The notes beneath the pieces were generated by a model. It ran no database searches, was not told the origin of the DNA, and saw only the letters and a program-made list of their open reading frames with translations. Below, piece after piece: positions 28,662-37,021 of a DNA stretch of 40,006 nucleotides. A program made the translations under genes and the position numbers. Every line of letters begins with the position of its first letter. Positions within the stretch are counted from its first letter, which is position 1. The DNA is from Thiotrichaceae bacterium (GTDB lineage Bacteria; Pseudomonadota; Gammaproteobacteria; Thiotrichales; Thiotrichaceae). Location: the NCBI GenBank assembly GCA_015486375.1, contig WFRR01000018.1, positions 1 to 40,006 on the forward strand. The letters run 5' to 3'.

Positions 28662-28742
28662 ATCTACGACATAGAAAACACCCTATACTGTGAGGGTGTC
28701 ATTTATGCTTGTTCCCCCTTTGTGAAGTGATTGAAGATTAAA

Positions 28743-30239
28743 ATGAAAAATGTGCTAAAGATTATATTATTCTCGTTAATGCTTGCTACTTTAACGGCTT
28801 GCTCCTTATCACCCCCCTCTGCAGATTCTGCTTCTGATTCAATCGCAACAAGCTCTTCTGAGGTACGTCGTGCGAATGTTTTACTGCGTCAGGGCAAAAA
28901 ATTAGAAGCCGCTAGCGTGTATTATAAAGCCTCATTAAAGCAAGTCTCTCCCCATAAAGAGCGATTGGTATTACAAGCTGCGGAAATTGCTAGTTCAGCC
29001 AAAGATAAACCGTTAGCAATGCATTATTTATCTAAATTAAGCAATACCCGTTTAAATCAAGAAAATAGTGCGAGACGTTCCTATGTAAAAGCCTTAATTG
29101 CTTTACTCGATAATCATCGTCAAGCCGCTTTAAAATTACTGCCTAAACAACGCGGAGCTATTTCAGGCAATCTATGGAGTAAAATCCAGCGTGTCCGTCA
29201 GCAAATTATTAAACAATCGGGTGGAAGTAACTCTCAAGGCAGTCAAGCTGTTGTCCTGCCAAATAACACACAAAAAATTGCTGTATTACTACCCTTATCA
29301 GGCAAGCTTGGAAAAGTAGGTCATACCATTTTAAAAGGTATTAAAGCCACTAAAACTAATTCTTCTTCAGGTGGCATTCGCATTAAAAGCTATGATGTGG
29401 CCAGTTCTGATGTGGTGACACAATATAAATTAGCGGTTAAACAAGGTGCAGATGTCATTATTGGCCCTTTAGATAAGCGTAAATTAGCCCGTTTAATTAG
29501 CAAACAACCTAATTTATCTCGTCCGATTATCAGTCTCAATCATCTTAGTGCAGGCAATGTCAAAGCCCCCGCTGCCTTGTATCAATTTGGTTTAGCCCCT
29601 GAAGATGAAGCCCATCAGGTGGCCAACTTCGCCATTTCACGTGGACAAAAACGCGCGTTAGTTTTATATCCCGATAGCAGTTGGGGTAAGCGTTTAGGTC
29701 TTGCTTTTAAGCGTATGTATACCAGCAAAGGTGGCACAATATTAACGGAAAAAGCCTACCCTAATCGCAGTGGTAGTTATAAACAGGTTTTAAAAAGGGC
29801 TTTAGATTCTGCTGGCATTACCAATATTGATATGATTTTCCTCGCTGCTGCACCCAGTCAAGCCCGTCTGATTCGTCCGACATTACAATACTTAAAAGCC
29901 GACCGTATTCCTGTTTATGCAACTTCACATATTTATTCAGGTCAACCCAATGCAGGTAGAAATATGGATTTGAACGGTATTATTTATACAGAAATTCCCT
30001 ATATTCTCGAAGGTTCACAAATTGGAGCAGTCAATGCTAGCTCAGGTAAGTATCCTCGCCTTTATGCAATGGGTGCAGATGCCTTTATGATTGCTAAAAA
30101 TCTTAAGAAAATGGTGCAAAGTCGTCGCGCGTTATCTGGTGGAACAGGCATGATTCGTTTAGGTGGTAATCGTTTCTTACAACGTCAATTAAGTTGGGCA
30201 ACCTTTAAGAAAGGTCGCACCACTCCTTACGGCGAATAA
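28743..30239 (+). CDS. lpoA: LppC/LpoA family outer membrane lipoprotein
   Basis: LpoA proteins are anchored in the outer membrane and reach through the wall to activate the transpeptidase of PBP1a. The 498-residue protein begins with a lipoprotein signal (LTAC, Cys 20). A helical TPR-like region follows (about 40-150), then a periplasmic-binding-protein fold starting at IAVLLPLSGKLGKVGHTILKG and including GADVIIGPLDKRKLARL and ALVLYPDSSWGKRLG. E. coli LpoA has 678 residues, so the N-terminal domain here is much shorter. I chose the ATG at 28743; a TTG four codons upstream is possible. The order lpoA-yraN-SIS gene after a divergent rsmI is the conserved one. A PBP-like protein is encoded about 7 kb further on. 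Confidence 0.93.
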   Translation: MKNVLKIILFSLMLATLTACSLSPPSADSASDSIATSSSEVRRANVLLRQGKKLEAASVYYKASLKQVSPHKERLVLQAAEIASSAKDKPLAMHYLSKLSNTRLNQENSARRSYVKALIALLDNHRQAALKLLPKQRGAISGNLWSKIQRVRQQIIKQSGGSNSQGSQAVVLPNNTQKIAVLLPLSGKLGKVGHTILKGIKATKTNSSSGGIRIKSYDVASSDVVTQYKLAVKQGADVIIGPLDKRKLARLISKQPNLSRPIISLNHLSAGNVKAPAALYQFGLAPEDEAHQVANFAISRGQKRALVLYPDSSWGKRLGLAFKRMYTSKGGTILTEKAYPNRSGSYKQVLKRALDSAGITNIDMIFLAAAPSQARLIRPTLQYLKADRIPVYATSHIYSGQPNAGRNMDLNGIIYTEIPYILEGSQIGAVNASSGKYPRLYAMGADAFMIAKNLKKMVQSRRALSGGTGMIRLGGNRFLQRQLSWATFKKGRTTPYGE

Positions 30240-30251
30240 AGGTGATAGTTA

Positions 30252-30626
30252 ATGACTAAAAAAATGGTTGTTAGTGGGCAAACCCAAGCAGCCCATTTAG
30301 TCAAAGGACAACAGGCGGAAGATTTCGCCTGTGACTACCTGATCGCACAAGGTTTAAGCTTAATTACACGTAACTATCGCGCCCGCTGTGGTGAGATTGA
30401 TTTAATTATGTTGGATGATGCCACCTTAGTATTTATTGAAGTGCGTTATCGTAAAAATAATCGCTATGGCGGTGCAAGTGCCAGTGTTAATTATAAAAAA
30501 CAGCAACGCATTCGTAATACAGCCGCTCTATATTGTCAAAAACAAAGCTGTGATTATCCCTCTCGCTTTGATGTTTGTGCGATTCATGGCAATATGCAAA
30601 TTAATTGGATTAAGCAAGCGTTTTAA
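30252..30626 (+). CDS. yraN: YraN family protein (UPF0102), putative nuclease fold
   Basis: The 124-residue protein matches UPF0102: GQQAEDFACDYLIAQGLSLI, ARCGEIDLIMLDDATLVFIEVRYR and KQQRIRNTAALYC. GEIDLI...FIEVRYR carries the Asp and Glu-x-(K/R) pattern of the PD-(D/E)XK nuclease fold. No activity is established for the family as far as I know. It starts 12 bases after lpoA and is followed by the SIS gene, as in E. coli. The C-terminus ends at INWIKQAF. Confidence 0.93.
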   Translation: MTKKMVVSGQTQAAHLVKGQQAEDFACDYLIAQGLSLITRNYRARCGEIDLIMLDDATLVFIEVRYRKNNRYGGASASVNYKKQQRIRNTAALYCQKQSCDYPSRFDVCAIHGNMQINWIKQAF

Positions 30627-30646
30627 GCGCGAATGAATAGGGGTAA

Positions 30647-31228
<582 letters not shown>

Positions 31229-31237
31229 GCACAAACG

Positions 31238-32542
31238 ATGTCTGAATCTCACTATTCCCATATTCATTTTTTCCGTGAAGCTGCCCCTTATATTCAAGCG
31301 CACAAAGGTAAAACTTTTGTAGTTGCAATTAGCAGCCCGCTCTTAGCGACTGGACAACTCAAAAATTTACTCAATGACATCGCTATTTTATCTACTTTAG
31401 GGGTTAAATTAGTTTTAGTTTATGGAGCAGATTTACAAATTGAACAACAATTAAAACAGAAAAATATCACCTTTAAAAAATACAAAAATCGCATTATTAC
31501 CACAGACGATATTTTAGAAGTGAATAAAAATGTGGTCGGTCGTTTACGGATTAATTTAGAAACCTGTTTAAGCTATGCACTCAATCAACCCTCTGTTATT
31601 AATCAAAGTTTAGCAGTCATTTCAGGCAGTTTTATTACAGCAAAACCCATTGGTATTCATGATGGCATGGATTACCAGCATACAGGCAGCGTTAGAAAAA
31701 TTGCTGATCAACAAATTCAACAACAATTAGCTCATCACAGTTTAGTTTTACTTTCACCACTGGGCTTATCGCCAACAGGAGAAAGCTATCACTTATCGTA
31801 TAAAGAAATTGCGGTACAGGCTACAAAGGCTTTGAATGCAGATAAATTAATCTTTTTACAATCGCTATCCGCGGATGCTGCTAAAAAATTACCGCGACAA
31901 TTGACCTTAAATGAGGCTAAACAGTATTCAAGCTTGCACTGTTTAATTAAACATATTGATGCTGCCGTACAAGCAGGGGTGGAGCGTGTGCATCTGATTA
32001 ATGCACAGCAAAATGGCAGTTTATTACTTGAACTCTATACCCGTGATGGTTCAGGCACATTGATTAGTCATCATCACTATGAACGACTGACTGCGGCAAA
32101 TATTGAAGATATTGCGGGTATTCTCGATCTTATTCGCCCTTTAGAGAAAAAAGGTATTTTAATTCGTCGCTCGCGTGAACAATTAGAGCGAGAAATAGAT
32201 AATTTTATAGTGATTAAGCGTGATAAAAAAGTCATTGCCTGTGCCGCCTTATATAGAATGAAAGCCGCTAAAACAGGTGAGTTAGCCTGTTTTGTGGTAG
32301 ATAATCAATACCGTGGATGCAAAAAAGGCGATGTCTTATTAAGCTTTGCAGAAAAAATTGCCAAACAAATGGGGCTAGAACAATTGCTGGTACTGACCAC
32401 ACAAACAACCGATTGGTTTCGAGAGCGTGGCTTTGTACTTGGCACTGTAAATGATTTACCCGAAGCAAAAAAGCGGCTGTATAACTACCAGCGTAACTCG
32501 CATATTTTGCTTAAAGATATTCATCGTCAATCGATTCATTAA
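31238..32542 (+). CDS. argA: Amino-acid N-acetyltransferase (N-acetylglutamate synthase) ArgA
   Basis: ArgA acetylates glutamate with acetyl-CoA, the first step of arginine synthesis, and is the usual target of arginine inhibition. The 434-residue protein has the amino acid kinase-like domain (about 1-275, FREAAPYIQAHKGKTFVVAI, LVLVYGADLQI) that binds arginine, and a GNAT domain (about 285-425) with LACFVVDNQYRGCKKGDVLLSF and LVLTTQTTDWFRERGF. It follows the SIS gene after nine bases, so it is part of the lpoA operon. Its stop codon overlaps the pdxH stop on the other strand. Confidence 0.96.
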   Translation: MSESHYSHIHFFREAAPYIQAHKGKTFVVAISSPLLATGQLKNLLNDIAILSTLGVKLVLVYGADLQIEQQLKQKNITFKKYKNRIITTDDILEVNKNVVGRLRINLETCLSYALNQPSVINQSLAVISGSFITAKPIGIHDGMDYQHTGSVRKIADQQIQQQLAHHSLVLLSPLGLSPTGESYHLSYKEIAVQATKALNADKLIFLQSLSADAAKKLPRQLTLNEAKQYSSLHCLIKHIDAAVQAGVERVHLINAQQNGSLLLELYTRDGSGTLISHHHYERLTAANIEDIAGILDLIRPLEKKGILIRRSREQLEREIDNFIVIKRDKKVIACAALYRMKAAKTGELACFVVDNQYRGCKKGDVLLSFAEKIAKQMGLEQLLVLTTQTTDWFRERGFVLGTVNDLPEAKKRLYNYQRNSHILLKDIHRQSIH

Positions 32543-33180
32543 GGGGCTAAACGCTGTACCTTCCAATCGTCTAAGGGTGATTCACGCAGGTATTCAAACC
32601 GATCATGTAAACGATTCACCCGCCCTTGCCAAAACTCTACTTTTTCAGGTACAACGCGATAACCACCCCAAAAATCAGGTAAAGGAATTTCACCCTGTTT
32701 AAACTTATCTTGCATTTTTTGCCATTGTAGTTCTAATGCTTGACGGGTCGTAATGACGTGGCTTTGTTTCGATACCCATGCGCCTAATTGACTGCCATGC
32801 GGACGAGAAGTAAAATAAGACAATGATTCTGCAGTGGAAATCTTTTCAGCCTGTCCACTAATTTCTATTTGCCGTTCCAAACCTGTCCACGCAAATAATA
32901 AAGCCACATTGACGTTTTCAGCAATTTCCATGGCCTTTTGACTACCGTAATTTGTAAAAAATACAAAACCTGATTCATCAAAGCCCTTCAATAATACAGT
33001 ACGAATACTGGGCTTATCCTGTGCAGAAACCGTGGCTAAGGTCATGGCATTGGCATCAATAATATCCACATCACAGGCTTGTTTAAACCATTGTTCAAAT
33101 TGTGAAATAGGAGACGCTAGTAAGCGTTCACGCGATAAACCTGTTTGCGTATATTCACGCCGATAATCTGAAATATCCAT
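32539..33180 (-). CDS. pdxH: Pyridoxamine 5'-phosphate oxidase PdxH
   Basis: PdxH uses FMN and oxygen to oxidise pyridoxine or pyridoxamine phosphate to pyridoxal phosphate. The 213-residue protein has the complete pattern: YTQTGLSRERLLASPISQFEQW is the N-terminal segment, PSIRTVLLKGFDESGFVFFTNY and SQKAMEI bind FMN, and WGGYRVVPEKVEFWQGRVNRLHDRFEY is the C-terminal signature (seen in sections). It lies ten bases after thiS and is probably co-transcribed. The stop shares bases with the argA stop, leaving no space between the convergent genes. Confidence 0.97.
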   Translation of the reverse strand: MDISDYRREYTQTGLSRERLLASPISQFEQWFKQACDVDIIDANAMTLATVSAQDKPSIRTVLLKGFDESGFVFFTNYGSQKAMEIAENVNVALLFAWTGLERQIEISGQAEKISTAESLSYFTSRPHGSQLGAWVSKQSHVITTRQALELQWQKMQDKFKQGEIPLPDFWGGYRVVPEKVEFWQGRVNRLHDRFEYLRESPLDDWKVQRLAP

Positions 33181-33189
33181 AAATAATGC

Positions 33190-33390
33190 CTAACCGCCCC
33201 CAATCGCTTGTACAATTTCAATTTGATCATCGTCCTGTAATTGATGTTCCGAAAATAAGCTGCGTAGCACCAGCTCTTTATTCACTTCAATCGCAAGGCG
33301 TTTATTTTCTAAATTTAGAAACACCAACAACTGAGTTAAATTACTCGCATCAGGGATTTCTTGCTGTTTTGCATTAATAATAACGTGCAT
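33190..33390 (-). CDS. thiS: Sulfur carrier protein ThiS
   Basis: The protein is 66 residues long, the usual size, and ends in QAIGGG, so the required C-terminal Gly-Gly is present (followed or preceded by one more Gly). It is adenylated and thiocarboxylated at that end and donates sulfur to the thiazole of thiamine. The ubiquitin-like fold is suggested by MHVIINAKQQEI, LAIEVNKELVLRS and LQDDDQIEIV. thiG, often its neighbour, is not in this window; pdxH follows instead. AAGGAAAAC lies upstream of the start codon. Confidence 0.92.
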   Translation of the reverse strand: MHVIINAKQQEIPDASNLTQLLVFLNLENKRLAIEVNKELVLRSLFSEHQLQDDDQIEIVQAIGGG

Positions 33391-33483
33391 ATTTTGTTTT
33401 CCTTAAAAGTACCATAAAACTATGAAGCTATATTAACAAATTTAGATAAATGCTTTATCCAATCAAGCGATAAAATAATAAAA

Positions 33484-33512
33484 TTGCGTATGATAAAAGG
33501 TAAATTAATAAT
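33484..33512 (+). promoter_or_regulatory. Possible promoter of the HPP gene
   Basis: TTGCGT (33484-33489), a 17-base spacer and AATAAT (33507-33512) precede a strong ribosome binding site (GGTGAGGAG, 33514-33522) and the ATG at 33531. The spacing is good, but the close distance between the -10 box and the ribosome binding site would leave a very short leader. Confidence 0.4.
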
Positions 33513-33530
33513 AGGTGAGGAGAGACTTTA

Positions 33531-34226
33531 ATGAGCAAACTAAATATCCTTGATGCGATCGGTTTAAGCCGACACAAAGTGAGTTTTAAGGACAATATTA
33601 TTTCAGCGTTAGGCGGTTTCTTAGCGATTCTTACAATCTTTGCAAGTAGTTATTTATTACTCGATCCTTTAGTTGCGATAATGGTCATCCCCTCGATGGG
33701 ATCAAGTGCAGTATTACTATTTGCCTCCCCTCATGCCGCTTTTTCACAACCTTGGAATCTTGTCGTGGGACATATTGTTTCGGCAATGATTGGGGTCATG
33801 TGCTGGCAATGGATTCCTAATATCGTGTTTGCAGCTTCTATCAGTGTCGGGTTAGCGATTGCCGTGATGTATTGGTTACGTTGCATCCATCCCCCCGGCG
33901 GAGCAACCGCACTGGCGGCGGTGATTGGTTTAGATTCATTACACGATGCAGGTTATCAATATGAGCTTGAATTAATCGTACTTAATGTACTGAGTTTACT
34001 GATTATTGCGATTGTTTTTAATGCTTTCTTTAAAAAACGCCGTTACCCTTCACACCGCTTTTTTCAGAAGAAAACGCCGCCGCTACCAAAAAGCTATCAA
34101 TCCATTAAACACGAAGACTTTGTCTTTGCCCTCAGCCAAATTGATACCTTAGTCGATATTGATGAGGAAGATTTATTAAAAATTTATGATCTCGCTACCA
34201 AAAATCACTATGAAAAATCATTGTAA
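33531..34226 (+). CDS. HPP family integral membrane protein
   Basis: The 231-residue protein has about five hydrophobic segments (24-44, 47-65, 78-94, 98-116, 146-166) and the family motif IHPPGGATAL (HPP at 120-122). Another conserved patch is VIPSMGSSAVLLFASPHAAFSQPWNLVVGH, given here as a continuous region at about 52-81. A basic loop and a soluble C-terminal tail (DFVFALSQIDTLVDIDEEDL) follow. HPP proteins of plants and cyanobacteria have been linked to nitrite transport; whether that holds here is unknown. It stands alone, and the next gene (mtnP) converges with it after 19 bases. Confidence 0.88.
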   Translation: MSKLNILDAIGLSRHKVSFKDNIISALGGFLAILTIFASSYLLLDPLVAIMVIPSMGSSAVLLFASPHAAFSQPWNLVVGHIVSAMIGVMCWQWIPNIVFAASISVGLAIAVMYWLRCIHPPGGATALAAVIGLDSLHDAGYQYELELIVLNVLSLLIIAIVFNAFFKKRRYPSHRFFQKKTPPLPKSYQSIKHEDFVFALSQIDTLVDIDEEDLLKIYDLATKNHYEKSL

Positions 34227-34245
34227 ATAATGAAAGAACCTGTCT

Positions 34246-35127
34246 CTAATCTAAAACCCGTCCTGCAACCACCGCTAATTTTTCTAACATAGCGGGATCG
34301 CGGTATTTAGGCGCAGTAATTAGGGCATGTTCAAGGCTAGATTTACAATGACAAGACTGTGTAGATTGATCTTTTTGTGCCAAAGGTGCAATGGTTTTTA
34401 CTAATGAACGCGCATTATCAGCATTGGAAAGTAAGACTTTAATAATCGCTTCAACACTGACATTATCATGATCTGGATGCCAACAATCATAGTCAGTTAC
34501 CATTGCAATCGTCGCGTAGCACATCTCTGCTTCACGAGCTAATTTCGCTTCTGGCATATTGGTCATACCAATCACATCACAACCCCATGTGCGATACAGC
34601 TCAGACTCTGCCAATGTTGAAAATTGTGGCCCTTCCATCACTAAGTAAGTACCACCACGAACAATATTCATTTTAGCCTGTGCCGCTGCCGCTTCAATAT
34701 GATCACCTAAACGATGACAAACAGGATGTGCCATTGAAACATGAGCAACCAAACCTGTACCAAAAAAGCTTTTTTCACGGGCAATAGTACGATCAATAAA
34801 TTGATCCACAATAACGAACATGCCGGGGTGTAAATCTTCATGTAACGAACCCACCGCACTCACAGAAATAATATCTGTCACCCCTGCTCGTTTTAGAATA
34901 TCAATATTAGCGCGGTAATTAACCTCAGCAGGTGGCACACGATGTCCGCGTCCATGTCGGGGTAAAAAAACTAATTGTTGTCCATTTAATTCACCAAATA
35001 GGAGTGCATCCGATGGTTCACCAAAAGGCGATGTTATCGTCTCCCAGCGGGTATTCTCTAAACCTTCTATATCGTAAACACCACTGCCACCAATAATACC
35101 TAATAGGGTTGTTTGGGTTTTAGCCAT
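34246..35127 (-). CDS. mtnP: S-methyl-5'-thioadenosine phosphorylase MtnP
   Basis: MtnP splits methylthioadenosine with phosphate into adenine and methylthioribose-1-phosphate, clearing the by-product of polyamine synthesis. The 293-residue protein has GIIGGSGVYDIEGL with the phosphate loop, FLPRHGRGHRVPPAEVNYRAN, the substrate site YLVMEGPQFSTLAES, GMTNMPEAKLAREAE and TDYDCWHPDH. Two Asp residues in TDYDCW are those of the adenine-specific type; methylthioinosine-specific relatives also exist, so substrate is inferred. A Cys-His-Cys (SCHCKSS) near the end is typical of MTAPs. The start overlaps the stop of an 18-codon ORF upstream (TAATG). Confidence 0.92.
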   Translation of the reverse strand: MAKTQTTLLGIIGGSGVYDIEGLENTRWETITSPFGEPSDALLFGELNGQQLVFLPRHGRGHRVPPAEVNYRANIDILKRAGVTDIISVSAVGSLHEDLHPGMFVIVDQFIDRTIAREKSFFGTGLVAHVSMAHPVCHRLGDHIEAAAAQAKMNIVRGGTYLVMEGPQFSTLAESELYRTWGCDVIGMTNMPEAKLAREAEMCYATIAMVTDYDCWHPDHDNVSVEAIIKVLLSNADNARSLVKTIAPLAQKDQSTQSCHCKSSLEHALITAPKYRDPAMLEKLAVVAGRVLD

Positions 35128-35183
35128 TATTTTATTTCATCCATTAAGTCAAATGCTTCCAAAATATCATTGATTGTTCCCAT
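35127..35183 (-). CDS. Short ORF translationally coupled to mtnP
   Basis: An 18-codon frame on the minus strand (MGTINDILEAFDLMDEIK) begins seven to eight bases after a strong ribosome binding site (AAGGATAGGAAGC) and ends with TAA overlapping the ATG of mtnP. mtnP itself has no clear Shine-Dalgarno sequence. The layout suggests that ribosomes enter at the short ORF and reinitiate at mtnP. The peptide is acidic and amphipathic; I know no family for it. It could also be just a leader created by chance, so confidence is moderate. Confidence 0.45.
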   Translation of the reverse strand: MGTINDILEAFDLMDEIK

Positions 35184-35213
35184 GCTTCCTATCCTTGTCA
35201 GATAATAAAATGA

Positions 35214-35239
35214 TGCAATTTTTTGTTTTAACTGTCAAG
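35214..35239. repeat. 26-bp repeat, copy 1
   Basis: The 26 bases at 35214-35239 are identical and in the same direction to 39757-39782. On the minus strand the repeat contains TTGACA, a perfect -35 box, pointing at the short ORF and mtnP; 17 bases after it CATCAT is a poor -10 box. It may be a small dispersed element or a piece of a mobile element end. Confidence 0.8.
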
Positions 35240-35455
35240 CACTGCTTAATTTATGATATTTTTAAACTGACACTAAGCTTTATTTTTGCACGTTATTTGT
35301 ATGAGACTTATATAATGAAATGGATTAAGAATAAGAAAATATCATGATTTTATAGGTAAATCTAAATTTAGTATGACAAGCTTGCTAAGCATGAAAAATT
35401 ATCGATAAGCTTATAGGATTAAACACTATTAATCATTAAGTAGTGGGAGGTTCTT
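35240..35455 (+). promoter_or_regulatory. Upstream region and probable promoter of the PBP module
   Basis: This stretch separates the minus-strand mtnP unit from the plus-strand membrane protein gene. It contains TTGCAC (35286-35291), a 17-base spacer and TATATA (35309-35314), overlapping a perfect TATAAT (35311-35316) at spacer 19. This would give a leader of about 130 bases that ends in a strong ribosome binding site GGGAGG (35445-35450). Small inverted repeats occur in the leader (AAGCTTGCTAAGC, and ATAAGCTTAT-like near 35405-35415), but no known riboswitch is recognised. Confidence 0.5.
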
Positions 35456-37021
35456 TTGAAAAAGTTAGGTTCTATTTACCAACGTATTCTTGTCTCAGAT
35501 CGTGCTTACTGGCTCAATACATTGATTATTATTGCACTGTCTATTTTATCTTTTTATACCACCTTTGATGGTTTCAGTCGTTATATCTTAGTCGAAGATC
35601 AAACAGCAACAGGCTTTGAAATTATATTTTTAATTATAGTGGTTGCGATTATTCAACTATTATTAATCGTGTCATTAAGTAATTTGATTCGTTATAAAAC
35701 ATGGAATGGGCGATCTATTTGGATTGCATTATATATAATAACCATGTTAGTCAGTGTATTTTTTTCTTATAGCTTTTACTACAAATTAATGCAAGCAGAT
35801 AGCTATGCTCAGAAAAACTTTAGTATTCAACTAAATCAATCCTTGCTCAATGCTCAAAATTACCAATCTAGTTTTATGGAAGTGACTGAAACCGTCAAAC
35901 TTTTATCGAGCTATTCCCAAGAAACAGCAAAAAGGGAACGATTAAAAGGCGGAACGTGCGGTGATCATTCTCCCGCAGGTTCAGGTCCTCGCAGAGATTT
36001 ACGTGAAGAAGAAGCGGAGCTATTTACACAACTAAGTGAAACAACAACCCAACTATCAACTAAATTAGTGGGAGAAATGCAAGCACTTAATGATATTAAG
36101 GCTCGTTATTCAACTGAAAAAAATAATACAGCAACGATTCAACAGGAAATGAATACGGTGATTAATCGTATTAATCATCAACGTAATACAGCTGCGATTA
36201 AACAATTAAAACAAATTTTACAACAACATATGGGAGAAGCTCGACAAAATTTATGGGTAGAAATACGTCAAACTAAAATTAGTTGTCCTGATCAACGTAT
36301 TTCACAGTCGGTTAAAGGTTTACTATTGGGTTTAAATGACTTACCTATTTTAGATGAAATTGTACTATTTGATTCAAATGATGATAAGGCAATTATGGCA
36401 AGAGCCATGCATGTTTTTATCAATATTCCCAGCATCATTTATAATGCTTTACTACCTTTGGCACAAGCAGATGCTCAAAAAGATAATAGTAAAAATAAAG
36501 TTAATGCCAATGAAATTAGCAATGCTGATATTAGCCCCTTTATTTTAGGTAGCATGGTAGATGCTATTATATTTTTAATTGGATTTAGCAATGCCAAAAA
36601 ATCACAGCAGCGTAATTATTTAAATGGTCGTTATGCAGGTGAGTTTTTTTCTACTCGTGATATTGTAAGAATACAATCTGCCTTTAATATTCGTGACTTG
36701 CGGAAAATTTTACGCCTACATTTATACAATACAAAAAGCGAACGCTATTTTATTATTCCGTCAGAAGTGTATGTACAATTACCTCATAGTAATGCGTTGA
36801 TTAACCTATTTGAGTCCTTAGTGAGTGCAAATCGTATTGCTAAACCCAAACATAGCCATATTCCTTTAGATGTTATTGCAGAAAGCGTTAAAGATAGATT
36901 AGCCCCCTATTTTATTAATCATAGTGCGCGACCCTTGTTTAATTATTATCCAATTAAAGAAGATAGTTGGAACGACTTAGTACAGTCACTTAACGCTTAC
37001 TCCATGTGGAATCAAAAGTAA
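35456..37021 (+). CDS. Membrane protein with periplasmic coiled-coil domain, partner of divergent PBP
   Basis: I do not recognise a family for this 521-residue protein. It has three hydrophobic helices near the N-terminus (about 19-36, 54-76, 87-108), a long helical/coiled-coil region (about 110-350, rich in Q, E, K, N), a fourth helix (about 360-378) and a soluble C-terminal domain (380-521). With the N-terminus inside, the coiled-coil part would be periplasmic and the C-terminal domain cytoplasmic. In the periplasmic part a compact motif, GGTCGDHSPAGSGPRRDLR (165-183), breaks the coil. Only two cysteines exist, C168 in that motif and C277, and could form a disulfide. The start TTG at 35456 has GGGAGG five bases upstream. 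The stop overlaps the next start (TAATG), so the two proteins are probably made together and act together. Confidence 0.85.
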   Translation: MKKLGSIYQRILVSDRAYWLNTLIIIALSILSFYTTFDGFSRYILVEDQTATGFEIIFLIIVVAIIQLLLIVSLSNLIRYKTWNGRSIWIALYIITMLVSVFFSYSFYYKLMQADSYAQKNFSIQLNQSLLNAQNYQSSFMEVTETVKLLSSYSQETAKRERLKGGTCGDHSPAGSGPRRDLREEEAELFTQLSETTTQLSTKLVGEMQALNDIKARYSTEKNNTATIQQEMNTVINRINHQRNTAAIKQLKQILQQHMGEARQNLWVEIRQTKISCPDQRISQSVKGLLLGLNDLPILDEIVLFDSNDDKAIMARAMHVFINIPSIIYNALLPLAQADAQKDNSKNKVNANEISNADISPFILGSMVDAIIFLIGFSNAKKSQQRNYLNGRYAGEFFSTRDIVRIQSAFNIRDLRKILRLHLYNTKSERYFIIPSEVYVQLPHSNALINLFESLVSANRIAKPKHSHIPLDVIAESVKDRLAPYFINHSARPLFNYYPIKEDSWNDLVQSLNAYSMWNQK

